A stretch of 45,135 nucleotides of DNA, from contig JANQEN010000293.1 of NCBI GenBank assembly GCA_028278335.1, positions 1 through 45,135 of the forward strand. Reading direction: 5' to 3'. Origin of the DNA: Chitinivibrionales bacterium. Its GTDB lineage: Bacteria; Fibrobacterota; Chitinivibrionia; Chitinivibrionales; JANQEN01. Position numbers and translations under genes: made by a program. Within the stretch, counting starts at the first letter, position 1. Every line of letters starts with the position of its first letter. Below the pieces are notes generated by a model, which worked only from the letters and a program-made list of their open reading frames with translations, did no database searches and was not told the origin of the DNA. This document shows, one piece after another, positions 30,296-38,829 of the stretch.

Positions 30296-30724
30296 ATGGG
30301 ACAACCTACAATTCGCGGCCATCAGGGACAACTTAAGTTTTTTAAAGACAATGCTCTTTTGGCCATTGTCGATATCACAAGTGTAGATATCACTCAGGAT
30401 TCTACTTTCATTAGTTCCACTTTTGTAGGAAGACCATTGCCTGAGCAAGATCAATCTATTGAAGGCTGGTCTGGTTCTGCTGATGCCGAAGTAAGGGGTC
30501 CAGAGATTGATGATCTCATTGATGCCTTGATCACTGATAACTTGAATGGTATCGGTGTTTCTGATTATACTTTTTTGACTACTGAGCAATATGCAGATGG
30601 AACCACTCGAAGCTATGTTTACTTTGATACGGTTTTCAAAATGTCTAAACGTCAAGCTGGCCTCACTGAGAAGATGACAAAGCGTCTTGAGTTTAAGTGC
30701 TCTGGTAGACAAAAATTAAGTTAA
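30296..30724 (+). CDS. Tail tube protein
   Basis: This 142-residue protein follows the sheath with an ATCGGAGGTAACTAA site. It is a compact beta-rich protein with the order IRGHQGQLKFFKDNALLAIV, SVDITQDSTFI and a central EGWSGSADAEV. The size and place are those of Mu-type tube proteins. The 50-bp gap behind it has only a small AATACTT/AAGTATT repeat and the next gene's GGAGG. Confidence 0.9.
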   Translation: MGQPTIRGHQGQLKFFKDNALLAIVDITSVDITQDSTFISSTFVGRPLPEQDQSIEGWSGSADAEVRGPEIDDLIDALITDNLNGIGVSDYTFLTTEQYADGTTRSYVYFDTVFKMSKRQAGLTEKMTKRLEFKCSGRQKLS

Positions 30725-30774
30725 TACTTTAAGTATTATTTGTTATGCATAGTTAATTGTTACGGAGGTAAATT

Positions 30775-31137
30775 ATGCCAAGTTTAGATGTGTATAGAGT
30801 GAGACTTGCCACTGGTAAGATCGTTCTTGTAAGAGAGCCAAAAATCAGTGACCAGGAGATGGCTGCAAAGGCAGCAGCTGGAAGACTGAAAACCGATGAT
30901 AAGCACGTTTTATCCATGGGGATTCAGCAAGAATTGGTCAAGATGTTGGTGGTCGCCGTTGGTGACAAAGAGAATGAGCCAGAAAGAGTAAGCCACACTC
31001 ATCTTGAGAACTTAGATAATATCTTCTCAGTTCGCGAGTATATGCAGTTAGCTACAACTATCCAAAAGATTATCGGAGGTGATGTAGCTGAAATGGGAAA
31101 CGCAGAGTTCGAGATGAGCAGTTTTGGCGAACAGTAA
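30775..31137 (+). CDS. Tail assembly chaperone, short form
   Basis: This 120-residue product is read without frameshift and starts behind TTACGGAGGTAAATT. It follows the tube and precedes the tape measure, the classic place for a chaperone that holds the tape measure during tail assembly. The end of the coding frame after 31101 is replaced in the frameshifted product. The body has an acidic helix (HLENLDNIFSVREYMQL). Confidence 0.88.
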   Translation: MPSLDVYRVRLATGKIVLVREPKISDQEMAAKAAAGRLKTDDKHVLSMGIQQELVKMLVVAVGDKENEPERVSHTHLENLDNIFSVREYMQLATTIQKIIGGDVAEMGNAEFEMSSFGEQ

Positions 31138-31262
31138 CCTGGCTCTGTAGATATACCAGCCTTCGACCAAAAGACATTCTCGACTTAACCCAATTTCAAA
31201 TGAACACTATATGTGAGACTCTTTTAGATATCCTGGATAAAGAGTCAGGCAAGGAGGGTTAA
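30775..31262 (+). CDS. Tail assembly chaperone, -1 frameshift fusion
   Basis: A -1 shift at 31095-31101 joins residues 1-109 to a second frame that stays open to a TAA at 31260-31262, giving 162 residues. The added 53 residues contain RTVTWLCRYTSLRPKDILDL and continue as a helix (QFQMNTICETLLDILDKE). This is like the second domain of lambda gpGT and similar Mu and P2 chaperones. The fusion stop overlaps the tape-measure ATG (TAATG). The short and long forms are expected in a fixed ratio. Confidence 0.85.
31095..31101 (+). other. Slippery heptamer G GGA AAC for -1 frameshifting
   Basis: The seven bases are GGGAAAC read as G GGA AAC, a textbook X XXY YYZ site, close to the lambda GGGAAAG. In the -1 frame a stop (TGA at 31089-31091) lies just upstream, so a shift must happen after it and before 31135. 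A weak stem, GTTCG/CGAAC at 31107-31132, begins five bases downstream and may act as the stimulator. Confidence 0.85.
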
Positions 31263-33076
31263 TGGTAGCGCCAGCTCCTACAGTATTTAGGGTACTGACA
31301 GAGTTTAATTTTGAAATCGGTGCTGCTGTAGCTCAGTCTGAGAAGCTAGAAGGTGCTGTACAAAACATTAGCAATGCCGCTGATGACCTCCTCATCAACT
31401 TTCAGAAGACAAGCATAGGTATCGTAGGGCAATTCCTTTCTGGGCCAGGAGGAGGAATTTTGGGTGTCCTGGGAGCCTCTATACTTCAAGCAGACAAATT
31501 AACCCAATCTCAAATTGCTTTTGCAAACGTGGCAGGGCGCGGCGCTGGAAGTTTCGCGGAGCGTATGGAATTCGCCAGACAAGAGCTAGAAAAGATTGAC
31601 CGAATTGCTAGGGGATTTGCTTTACCCACCAAAGATCTTGTCCAAATTACTAAGATATTAACCCCTGTGCTGAAGCAAGAATTTTCTCCCCAGGAGGCTT
31701 TTGGAAGGGCTACGGACCTGGGGAGATTTTTCTTAAAAGCAGCTCCCACTTTAGGGATAGAGCCAAGCCTTGCCGTAGGACAGCTCCAGAGAGCAGCTTT
31801 GGGTCAGGCCTCAGGAGGAGACCCATTATTTAATATTTTGACCCAAGATACGAAAGTTCTCAATGAGTTCATAGGCTCAGCCAGGAGGTTTAACCAGCTG
31901 CCATTTGCTGAACGTATTGAGAAATTAACTCAAGCATTTAAAGAGTTTGGGAATGATGCTGGGGTCTTAGAAGCAGTCACTATGTCTCTTTCTGGACAGA
32001 TGAGGCTCCTTAGAGAAAATCTATCGGGAATGTTTTCTGTAGTGGCACCATTGGCAAGGATATTTGAGAGGCTTGCCACAGATACACTGATTCGCTTTAA
32101 CAATTTCTTAGATAAGGTTATTAGGCCTTCTATTCAAAACATTGCTTTTGGATTAGATCCCTTACTTACAACTTCAGAGCAATTTTTAATTAACGTGATT
32201 CAGTTATCCAAACTGAGTTCAGATCTGAATTTAGCTGGGGTAGTGTTGACTTTATCGACTGTCCTTGTAGGGCTTAATTTTATTCTAAGGGTATTAGGAG
32301 TTCAGATTCCTTTTGTCACAGCAGGACTTGTAAGATTCTCAGCTGCTATGGGCTCTTTAACTACCTTGATTGGAGCAGGCTTTGGAGCAAGCTTTATTAG
32401 AATCTTTGGTCGTTTGGGAGCAGTCCTAAATGGCGTAGCTGTTATTGTCTCCTCAATCTTTGCACCTCTTGTATTGTTACTGGGAGTATTCCAGCTTTTG
32501 TCAAGGGCTGTGGCTATATTTAGAATCCAGGCTGCTGAAAGAATTGCTGGATTAATGGAAAGAATCTCAGAAGTCTTTGCTACAGCATCAAGACTATTTG
32601 CTGTTTTCTTAGATGGGTTTAATAGGCTTGCTGAAGCAATTGCAGTTAGCCCTATATTTGAAATAGCTTTTGCTGGATTCACAGCCATGATTGAAGTGAT
32701 TAATTTCCTAGTCACTACTATTACTTTGGCTGTAGGTGGATTTCAAGGACTGGCCTTTGCTATTTTAGAATTCATAAATCAAATTAAAAGCGCTGTAACA
32801 GGCGGAGGATTTAGAGGAGAAGCAATCGGCGAAGCCTTTGATGCTGGAGTACAGGACATATTCAATAGAGTCTTTGGAAGACAAGGTGATGATGCCACTG
32901 TATCAGGGAACGTTACAAATATTGGTAAAGTTGAAATAAGAAATGATATTAAAGAAAAAATTGAACCAGACAGATTAGCATTTACACTGGTAGATCAACT
33001 TAACAAGGTGGCAACTAATCCTACTCAAGCGTCGGGTAGAAAATTAGCTGCTCCTGGCTTTGCAGGAAATAGATAA
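31262..33076 (+). CDS. Tape measure protein
   Basis: The 604-residue protein directly follows the chaperone fusion (TAATG). It is alanine/leucine-rich and helical, with several hydrophobic segments in its middle (for example VVLTLSTVLVGLNFILRVLG, about residues 320-340) that may cross the inner membrane during DNA entry. Tape length sets tail length; at about 0.15 nm per residue this would be a tail of about 90 nm. It is on the short side for a myovirus. Confidence 0.9.
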   Translation: MVAPAPTVFRVLTEFNFEIGAAVAQSEKLEGAVQNISNAADDLLINFQKTSIGIVGQFLSGPGGGILGVLGASILQADKLTQSQIAFANVAGRGAGSFAERMEFARQELEKIDRIARGFALPTKDLVQITKILTPVLKQEFSPQEAFGRATDLGRFFLKAAPTLGIEPSLAVGQLQRAALGQASGGDPLFNILTQDTKVLNEFIGSARRFNQLPFAERIEKLTQAFKEFGNDAGVLEAVTMSLSGQMRLLRENLSGMFSVVAPLARIFERLATDTLIRFNNFLDKVIRPSIQNIAFGLDPLLTTSEQFLINVIQLSKLSSDLNLAGVVLTLSTVLVGLNFILRVLGVQIPFVTAGLVRFSAAMGSLTTLIGAGFGASFIRIFGRLGAVLNGVAVIVSSIFAPLVLLLGVFQLLSRAVAIFRIQAAERIAGLMERISEVFATASRLFAVFLDGFNRLAEAIAVSPIFEIAFAGFTAMIEVINFLVTTITLAVGGFQGLAFAILEFINQIKSAVTGGGFRGEAIGEAFDAGVQDIFNRVFGRQGDDATVSGNVTNIGKVEIRNDIKEKIEPDRLAFTLVDQLNKVATNPTQASGRKLAAPGFAGNR

Positions 33077-34341
33077 TGGGCTTACTTGATTTTGATTTAA
33101 AAGGAGGTTTAAACGAGTCCTTTAATAGGATCACATCTCCTTTTACCAGAAAAACAATATCTGTAGCCGAAATGAAAGGCGCCTTGGAGCGTAACGATTT
33201 TCCTAAAGGCTTTGAAATCATAGAGCTTCAAGAGGGAAAGCTACTAGACAATGAAAAAGTTATTTTGCTTGGTGATCAGATGCCTCAGATTCCCTTTGAG
33301 TTTGGGGGGGATCAAAAGATCGTAAAAGATTTCTATCCAGGAAATACTGAGCCCACTGTGCAAGTTTTGGGTGCAAGAGAAGGTGACATCACTATTCGTG
33401 GAAGGCTTAAGGCTAAAAGGTTTGGTAAAACTATCCCTCAAGGATTTACAAGCCTTACCTCATCTCCCACTAATGCCAATGTGTTAGGGCAAGACCCTGA
33501 GTCTGCTGAGAGAAGAGATGAAAGCTTTAGACGAATTCCTAGGGAAAAGCAAGAGCTTATAGAAGCTATTAGAATTAGAGGAAATTTAGTCAGAATCACC
33601 ATGGGGGATTTTCAGAGGTTTGGTTTTCTAGAGACAGCAATCTTTAGAATGAAAACGCTTGCTGATATTGACTATGAGCTGACTTTTTCCATTATCGGCT
33701 TTAACCCCCCCTCCGATTGTAAAATTTTAGGTAGAGCAAAAACTATTCCTGTAGATATCAATAAAGAGTTGATTGCTGCTGTAGATACCTTGCTTGAAGA
33801 TTTTGGAACTGTTCCTGATTCTGTACCTAGATCCTTAGGAGAACAAATTTCTGATGCCGTTTCTGATGTGGCATCAGTTGTAACTTTGGTTACGGACTTT
33901 GTAGATAATGTCTTAACCGAAGTTGACAGTGTTCGTAACGGAGCAGCCAGGGCCGAAGGGTTGATTAAAAATGCCAGAGCTTTTATATCTTCAACCAGTA
34001 GAAGGATTGGTGCATTTGATCCATTAGGGCAAGTGAATATTAATACAGGTAATGGGGTTTCAGCTGGCTATATAAATAGTGCGTTTTTTGGATCTTTCCT
34101 ATCTTCTTTAGGTGGGATGGCTTTGATCCTTGCTTCTCTTAGTGCTGGATTGAAAAATTTAGCTGAAACAGAACCTTTAGGTAGACATAGAGTTAAATCA
34201 GGAGATACTTTACAAACTATTGCCCAGAAGTTTTATCAAGATCAGACTCAATGGGAAGAAATTTATGATCACAATAGGCTTACAGATACAAATCTTGAGT
34301 CATTAATAGGTGAGATACTTGAAATTCCAAGGATTAGTTAG
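33076..34341 (+). CDS. LysM-containing baseplate/tube-end protein
   Basis: The 421-residue protein has an N-terminal region shared with Mu gp43/XkdP-like tail proteins (QMPQIPFEFGGDQKIVKDFY, about residues 75-95). A flexible middle follows, then a C-terminal LysM module (HRVKSGDTLQTIAQKFY, about 371-388). LysM binds peptidoglycan or glycans and is common in this family beside the tape measure. The GTG-started hub gene follows nine bases later. Confidence 0.85.
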   Translation: MGLLDFDLKGGLNESFNRITSPFTRKTISVAEMKGALERNDFPKGFEIIELQEGKLLDNEKVILLGDQMPQIPFEFGGDQKIVKDFYPGNTEPTVQVLGAREGDITIRGRLKAKRFGKTIPQGFTSLTSSPTNANVLGQDPESAERRDESFRRIPREKQELIEAIRIRGNLVRITMGDFQRFGFLETAIFRMKTLADIDYELTFSIIGFNPPSDCKILGRAKTIPVDINKELIAAVDTLLEDFGTVPDSVPRSLGEQISDAVSDVASVVTLVTDFVDNVLTEVDSVRNGAARAEGLIKNARAFISSTSRRIGAFDPLGQVNINTGNGVSAGYINSAFFGSFLSSLGGMALILASLSAGLKNLAETEPLGRHRVKSGDTLQTIAQKFYQDQTQWEEIYDHNRLTDTNLESLIGEILEIPRIS

Positions 34342-34349
34342 GGGTTATC

Positions 34350-35783
34350 GTGGCGATTTATTATCCTCAAGGTGTTATTACAATGCGAGTGACCTTGGAG
34401 AATCTAGGGGATGCTACTGACCCTTTGCTAAATAAGCTCCATGTCTTTTCTGTTGTGGCTCGTAGAATGCGAGTGAGCATCAATGATTACACTGAAGCAG
34501 ATACTTTTAATTGTGAAATAGATTTTAAAAATTTCCCCTTTGACCCTAGATCCATTAGATCAGTAGGCGTAACTGTACATATAGAAGATAAGAAGAAGCT
34601 TTTTAAAACTACTAATGCGCTAAACCTAATCAATCCCGATCCTGACAATGCTATCTTTGTGGGCTTTGCTGATGAAGATAAGATCCAATTATCAGAAGAG
34701 ACTAGGACCGTTCGCTTGGAAGGTAGAGACCAAACTTCCTATTTTATTGATAGGGAGTACACAGGTGGGCCTATTCCACTATCAAAGCCAGTAGATCAGG
34801 TGATTCAAGATCTTGTAAACCTTGTTCCAGAAGTTGCTAACTCACCCAATGGCATTATCGTTGAAAATAGAACAGGCATTGACCCTCTACCCACATTGGC
34901 AAAACTTGCTCCTGACTTTAGCTCTAAGGCTGGAACTAAAAATGGCAGACCCAGGAGGACCTTCTGGGATCAAATCCAAGCCATAGTGGAGCGAGCAGGG
35001 CTAATTGCCTACATAGAACTTGATAAATTAGTCTTATCTAAACCTAGAAACTTGTATAAACGGGAAAAAGCAAAGCTATTTGTATATGGAGAAAATCTAA
35101 AGGAGCTTGAATTCGATAGAAAACTAGGGCGTCAAAAAGGGTTTAACATTCGAGTGGTGAGCTTGGTTCCTGAACGTAAGGAAGTGCTTGATGCAAAAAT
35201 CCCAGAAGAAGCGTCGGATGAATTTCTCACACAAATGGGTTTGCCCAAAAAAAGAATACAAGTTGAAACAGTTAATGCGAATGGAGAGAAGGGCGAACCG
35301 AAGGACGCTCCGTTTATTACGTTTAGAGTACGGGATGTTGCTAACAAAGAACAACTTATCTCCATCGGTGAAAAAGTTTTTGAAGAAGTCGGAAGGCAAC
35401 AAATCCAAGGCAAACTTACCACAAAAGAAATGCAAGTCTGTGAAGATAATGGACCTGGCAATGAAAGGCGTTTATTTAATATTGCAAAAGCTAGGATTGG
35501 GATGCCTATTGAAATAGATATTGACCAGGGGGATTTAAGAGGGCTTCCAAGTTTATTTAAAGGAAAAGTAAAAGAAAGAGAGGCTAGAATTAAGAAGTTT
35601 TTAATTGAAAGGTGCTATCAGGAAGAGATAGCTGTGGCCTATGCCAAAGCTCTTACAAAGTTCGATACTCCTTTCTTTACGAAAGCCATTGAGTTTGAGT
35701 TATCACAAGACACTGGATTTAGTGCTAGTATAGATTTCTTAAACTTTATTGAGCTACCACAAAATTTAGCAGGTGCTACTTAA
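34350..35783 (+). CDS. Baseplate hub protein (gpD/XkdQ-like)
   Basis: The 477-residue protein lies between the LysM protein and the spike, where the hub is encoded in Mu- and P2-like phages. The start is a GTG at 34350 behind GTTAGGGGTTATC; an ATG eleven codons later is an alternative. The N-terminal half is beta-rich (FNCEIDFKNFPFDP, TVRLEGRDQTSYFIDREY), and a charged helix (RTFWDQIQAIVERAGLIAYI) follows. It binds the end of the tube and carries the spike. Confidence 0.8.
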   Translation: MAIYYPQGVITMRVTLENLGDATDPLLNKLHVFSVVARRMRVSINDYTEADTFNCEIDFKNFPFDPRSIRSVGVTVHIEDKKKLFKTTNALNLINPDPDNAIFVGFADEDKIQLSEETRTVRLEGRDQTSYFIDREYTGGPIPLSKPVDQVIQDLVNLVPEVANSPNGIIVENRTGIDPLPTLAKLAPDFSSKAGTKNGRPRRTFWDQIQAIVERAGLIAYIELDKLVLSKPRNLYKREKAKLFVYGENLKELEFDRKLGRQKGFNIRVVSLVPERKEVLDAKIPEEASDEFLTQMGLPKKRIQVETVNANGEKGEPKDAPFITFRVRDVANKEQLISIGEKVFEEVGRQQIQGKLTTKEMQVCEDNGPGNERRLFNIAKARIGMPIEIDIDQGDLRGLPSLFKGKVKEREARIKKFLIERCYQEEIAVAYAKALTKFDTPFFTKAIEFELSQDTGFSASIDFLNFIELPQNLAGAT

Positions 35784-36385
35784 TGCCTAGGACAGATTTA
35801 GAAACCTTAAAAGAAATACTTAATCCTGATAAACTCGACATGCGGTGCGGAGTGATACAGGACCTTGAGGTTTCACAAGACAGATCTGTTTTAAGGGTTA
35901 CTGTAAGGATCATGCCAGAAGAAATTGATATGGTCGCCAGAATGTCATGGGAATTAGTGGGACCAGACGCAGGGCTTTTTCAGTTTCCATCAAAAGATGA
36001 TGTGGTTTTAGTAGCTTTTTGTGAAGATAGTGAAGATGAAGCTTACGTAATAAAAAGACTCACCACGGGTGTTGAGAAAATTCCAGTTCAAGCAGTGAAT
36101 GGTCATCTTGTTATGAGGGCTAGGACTGGAACAAAAACTTTTGTACAATCTGATACCGCTATTCATTTAACAAATGCATCGGAGGGAACAGAAAATCTTG
36201 TCCTTGGCCAAGTATTTAAAACAGCTTACTCTGAGCATTTAGATATTGACTCAACGCATGATCACTTAGGAAATATGGGGTACAACACAAGTCCTCCGAC
36301 ACAGGCAGCCGATTACGTCAATTTAAAATCATCCCCTGTGGATGATTCTGCTATGCTCAGTGATATAGCATTTACGGAGAAATGA
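35783..36385 (+). CDS. Baseplate spike (gpV/gp45-like)
   Basis: This 200-residue protein has an OB-fold-like N-terminal part with QFPSKDDVVLVAF (about residues 72-84). A repeating beta region (about 105-140) follows, and a C-terminal segment with HDHLGNMGYNTSPP (about 155-168). That segment has His-x-His spacing like the iron-binding site in P2 gpV-type spikes. The trimer is the membrane-piercing tip of the tail. The ATG overlaps the hub stop (TAATG). Confidence 0.85.
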   Translation: MPRTDLETLKEILNPDKLDMRCGVIQDLEVSQDRSVLRVTVRIMPEEIDMVARMSWELVGPDAGLFQFPSKDDVVLVAFCEDSEDEAYVIKRLTTGVEKIPVQAVNGHLVMRARTGTKTFVQSDTAIHLTNASEGTENLVLGQVFKTAYSEHLDIDSTHDHLGNMGYNTSPPTQAADYVNLKSSPVDDSAMLSDIAFTEK

Positions 36386-36387
36386 CT

Positions 36388-36603
36388 ATGCCCTTAACTA
36401 AAGCCTCTTTATCGACTAAAATACAAACAGAGATCATAGCTTTGTATGGAGCAGCTGATGATGCTTCAAAACTAAAAGATTTTGCTGATGCTATTGCTCA
36501 GGCTGTAGTAGATGAGATCACGACTAATGCAGTTGTGCCAGCAGGTAGCTTAACTGCTCCTGTAGGTGGAGGCCCTGTAACTGGAACGACAACGGTGACT
36601 TGA
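36388..36603 (+). CDS. Small spike/baseplate-associated protein
   Basis: The 71-residue protein starts at the ATG at 36388 (MPLTKASLSTKI), with GGAG eight bases upstream; the ATG two codons before it is too close. It begins with a helix (DDASKLKDFADAIAQAVVDE) and ends in a Gly/Pro/Thr turn region (APVGGGPVTGTTT). Short proteins of this look follow spikes in other phages and may pack against the spike tip, but the function is unproven. Confidence 0.7.
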   Translation: MPLTKASLSTKIQTEIIALYGAADDASKLKDFADAIAQAVVDEITTNAVVPAGSLTAPVGGGPVTGTTTVT

Positions 36604-37010
36604 TGGCTTTATTAGATGAATTTTATTTAAAAGACCTAGCCCATGATGGAGATCTGCTTGTTTCTCCCAATGGGGATGTCCAAACTGTGACAGGTTTAAA
36701 TAATATTCGTAGAGCATTATTCAATAGACTCATGACTGTGCCAGGAGCATTAGTTCACAGACCAAATTATGGTGTAGGCATTAAGCAATTTCAAAATGCA
36801 CCTAACAGTATTGACAATCAAAGATTAATTGCAAAAAGAATTAAAGATCAATTTGAACTTGATTTTAGAGTAGAGGAAGTTGTCGGAGTTCAAATCCAAA
36901 ATAGTCCTGAAACTCCAGAGCTTATTAAATATATTGTACGAGTGCGTCTTGAAGGCGTGGATGAGGATGTGTCTTTTAACTTCAAGACGTTTCAGGAGGC
37001 TACTAATTAA
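36603..37010 (+). CDS. gpW/gp25-like baseplate wedge protein
   Basis: The 135-residue protein from the ATG at 36603 overlaps the upstream TGA (TGATG). Its pattern, LNNIRRALFNRLMTVPGAL followed by HRPNYGVGI (about residues 50-58), is that of the gp25/gpW lysozyme-like family, which joins the wedges to the sheath and starts sheath contraction. It directly precedes baseplate J, as in P2 and Mu. Confidence 0.92.
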   Translation: MALLDEFYLKDLAHDGDLLVSPNGDVQTVTGLNNIRRALFNRLMTVPGALVHRPNYGVGIKQFQNAPNSIDNQRLIAKRIKDQFELDFRVEEVVGVQIQNSPETPELIKYIVRVRLEGVDEDVSFNFKTFQEATN

Positions 37011-38209
37011 TGGCAACTCAAGTACCTAGTCAACAAGATCTATTGGAGATTTTTAAAACAGAGGTTCAAAACAAAAGACCAGATCTTACAGACTTTGAAG
37101 ATGGCTCTATTAACGATTCCATAGCAGGAGCAACTTCTGTAATGGGTCAAGAAATTGTAAAATTAATTATTGAAAAATTCAATAAAACGTTTATTGAAAC
37201 TGCTCAAGGTATAGAATTCACAGGGAGCACAGATGATCTACAATTACTTGCGACTGATCATTTTGGATCTACTTTTTCTAGGCCTCAAGGCTCTCCTGCT
37301 GTCGGGACAGTTACTTTTTCTAGGCCTACAACGGGTGCAGGCAATGTTACGATAGCAGCAGGGACCATTGTAAAAACAGCAAAAGATGCTGATGGAGTGG
37401 AAAGAAGGTTTACTGTTGATTCTGAAGTAACTTTGATAGGGCTTACTATTAATGCTTCAGTAACGGCTGACACCAATGGGCCTGAATGGAATGTCGGAGC
37501 AAGTACGGTTACTGTAATTGAATCCACTTTGACAGATGCTACAGTAACCGTGGATAATACATTAGCTTTTACAGGTGGAGAAGGACCATTAGATGATGCG
37601 GACTATAGGGAATTCATTAGAAATAAAGTGGAAGAAATACGCGGAGCAACTAAGGCAGCGGTGGAATCGGCTGCTAGCAATGTTCCAGGTGTTGTCACAG
37701 CCACGTTAATTGAAGATATCCTATCGGTAAGAGAAGTTAATCCTGCTGATGGAGTTCCTGTCACTCCTGTAGATATTTTTCAAATTGTAAGAACAAGATT
37801 ATTTATTGCAGATGTCAATGGAACTGCCTCTCAAGCATTATTAGATGATGTGGCTGAAGCCATTTTTGATGTAAAGGCTTGTGGAGTGGTGAAACAAGTA
37901 CTTGCTGCTACAGCCATTTCTGTGGATTGGGATGCTTCTGTCACCTTAAACCCAGCAGGGCCAAACTTTGCAAGCCTCAGCACTTCCTTACAACCTATCA
38001 TTGATTCTATGTCTCAATACATTAGAGATCTTCCTATCGGCACTGGTTTTGATAGAGGACTAGCTAGGCAAGCTATTTTAGATATCTGGGGACCAACAGC
38101 AGGCGGTGGTTCAGATGATCTTACAGATTTCACAACCAATATCCCTACTGGGAATATTGCTGCTACGGTTACGGATAAACTTGTACCTGGAACGGTGAGT
38201 GCTTCTTAA
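37010..38209 (+). CDS. Baseplate J-like protein
   Basis: The 399-residue protein shows the baseplate J outline: a helical start with DFEDGSINDSIAGA (about residues 24-37), a central FTGGEGPLDDADYREFIRNK (about 188-207), and a C-terminal helix region (ILDIWGPTAGG). It forms the wedge arm with the gp25-like and gp48-like proteins on either side. The start overlaps the wedge gene stop (TAATG). Confidence 0.93.
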   Translation: MATQVPSQQDLLEIFKTEVQNKRPDLTDFEDGSINDSIAGATSVMGQEIVKLIIEKFNKTFIETAQGIEFTGSTDDLQLLATDHFGSTFSRPQGSPAVGTVTFSRPTTGAGNVTIAAGTIVKTAKDADGVERRFTVDSEVTLIGLTINASVTADTNGPEWNVGASTVTVIESTLTDATVTVDNTLAFTGGEGPLDDADYREFIRNKVEEIRGATKAAVESAASNVPGVVTATLIEDILSVREVNPADGVPVTPVDIFQIVRTRLFIADVNGTASQALLDDVAEAIFDVKACGVVKQVLAATAISVDWDASVTLNPAGPNFASLSTSLQPIIDSMSQYIRDLPIGTGFDRGLARQAILDIWGPTAGGGSDDLTDFTTNIPTGNIAATVTDKLVPGTVSAS

Positions 38210-38826
38210 TGGCAACTAAGCAAGAAATTTTCGACAGATTAAAAAGCTTTGTTCCATGTTGGTTCTTTGAGGGACAGCAGGGCGGTGTAAATGAAGCTTA
38301 TTTTTTTGGCATTGCAGCAGTAATGGAAAGGGTTTCTCTTGCCCTTGATGAGCACATCAAAGAGACATTTATTTGTCAGGCTGAAGGTGGCTATTTAGAT
38401 GAACATGGCCTAGAGCGCAATCTTACCCGAACAACGGGGGAAATCAATGCTAATTTTGCTGACCGCATCAAAAATATTTCTAATACCACAAGTTGCCCTG
38501 TCATAAAAGATGTAGTGGATGCACTGCTTCAAGTAGGAGAATCGACTATAGTTGAAGATGGAGCACAAACAATTTTCTTAAACCGTGAAAGCTTCATGAA
38601 CCGTGGAGAGATCATGGTAGACCCGATTGAAAATGTGTTTTCGATCGTAGTAGACAATCAAGTACATGCTCCGTTATCTTTTTTAAATAGAGAGCATTTC
38701 TTGAACAGAGAAGACTTTATAGGAAGACAGGAATCAAGCTTAGAATTGTTTCAATTGATAGTTGATCAAATTAATAAAAACAAGGCTTGTGGAACACGTT
38801 ACAGGTTAATTGAACGGGCAGGGTAA
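38209..38826 (+). CDS. Mu gp48-like baseplate/tail protein I
   Basis: The 205-residue protein has the family segment GGYLDEHGLERNLTRTTGE (about residues 60-78) and lies directly after baseplate J. Two nearly identical short blocks occur (FLNRESFMNRGE at about 123 and FLNREHFLNREDF at about 161), suggesting an internal duplication. It links the wedge to the fibres encoded next. Confidence 0.82.
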   Translation: MATKQEIFDRLKSFVPCWFFEGQQGGVNEAYFFGIAAVMERVSLALDEHIKETFICQAEGGYLDEHGLERNLTRTTGEINANFADRIKNISNTTSCPVIKDVVDALLQVGESTIVEDGAQTIFLNRESFMNRGEIMVDPIENVFSIVVDNQVHAPLSFLNREHFLNREDFIGRQESSLELFQLIVDQINKNKACGTRYRLIERAG

Positions 38827-38829
38827 AAT

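Noticed and set aside
30227..30712. Minus-strand open frame of 161 codons
   Set aside because: It is a shadow of the tube gene on the opposite strand. The tube frame has its own ribosome site, family look and operon place.
32302..32715. Minus-strand open frame of 137 codons
   Set aside because: It is the antisense of hydrophobic tape-measure sequence, with no ribosome site and no partner genes.
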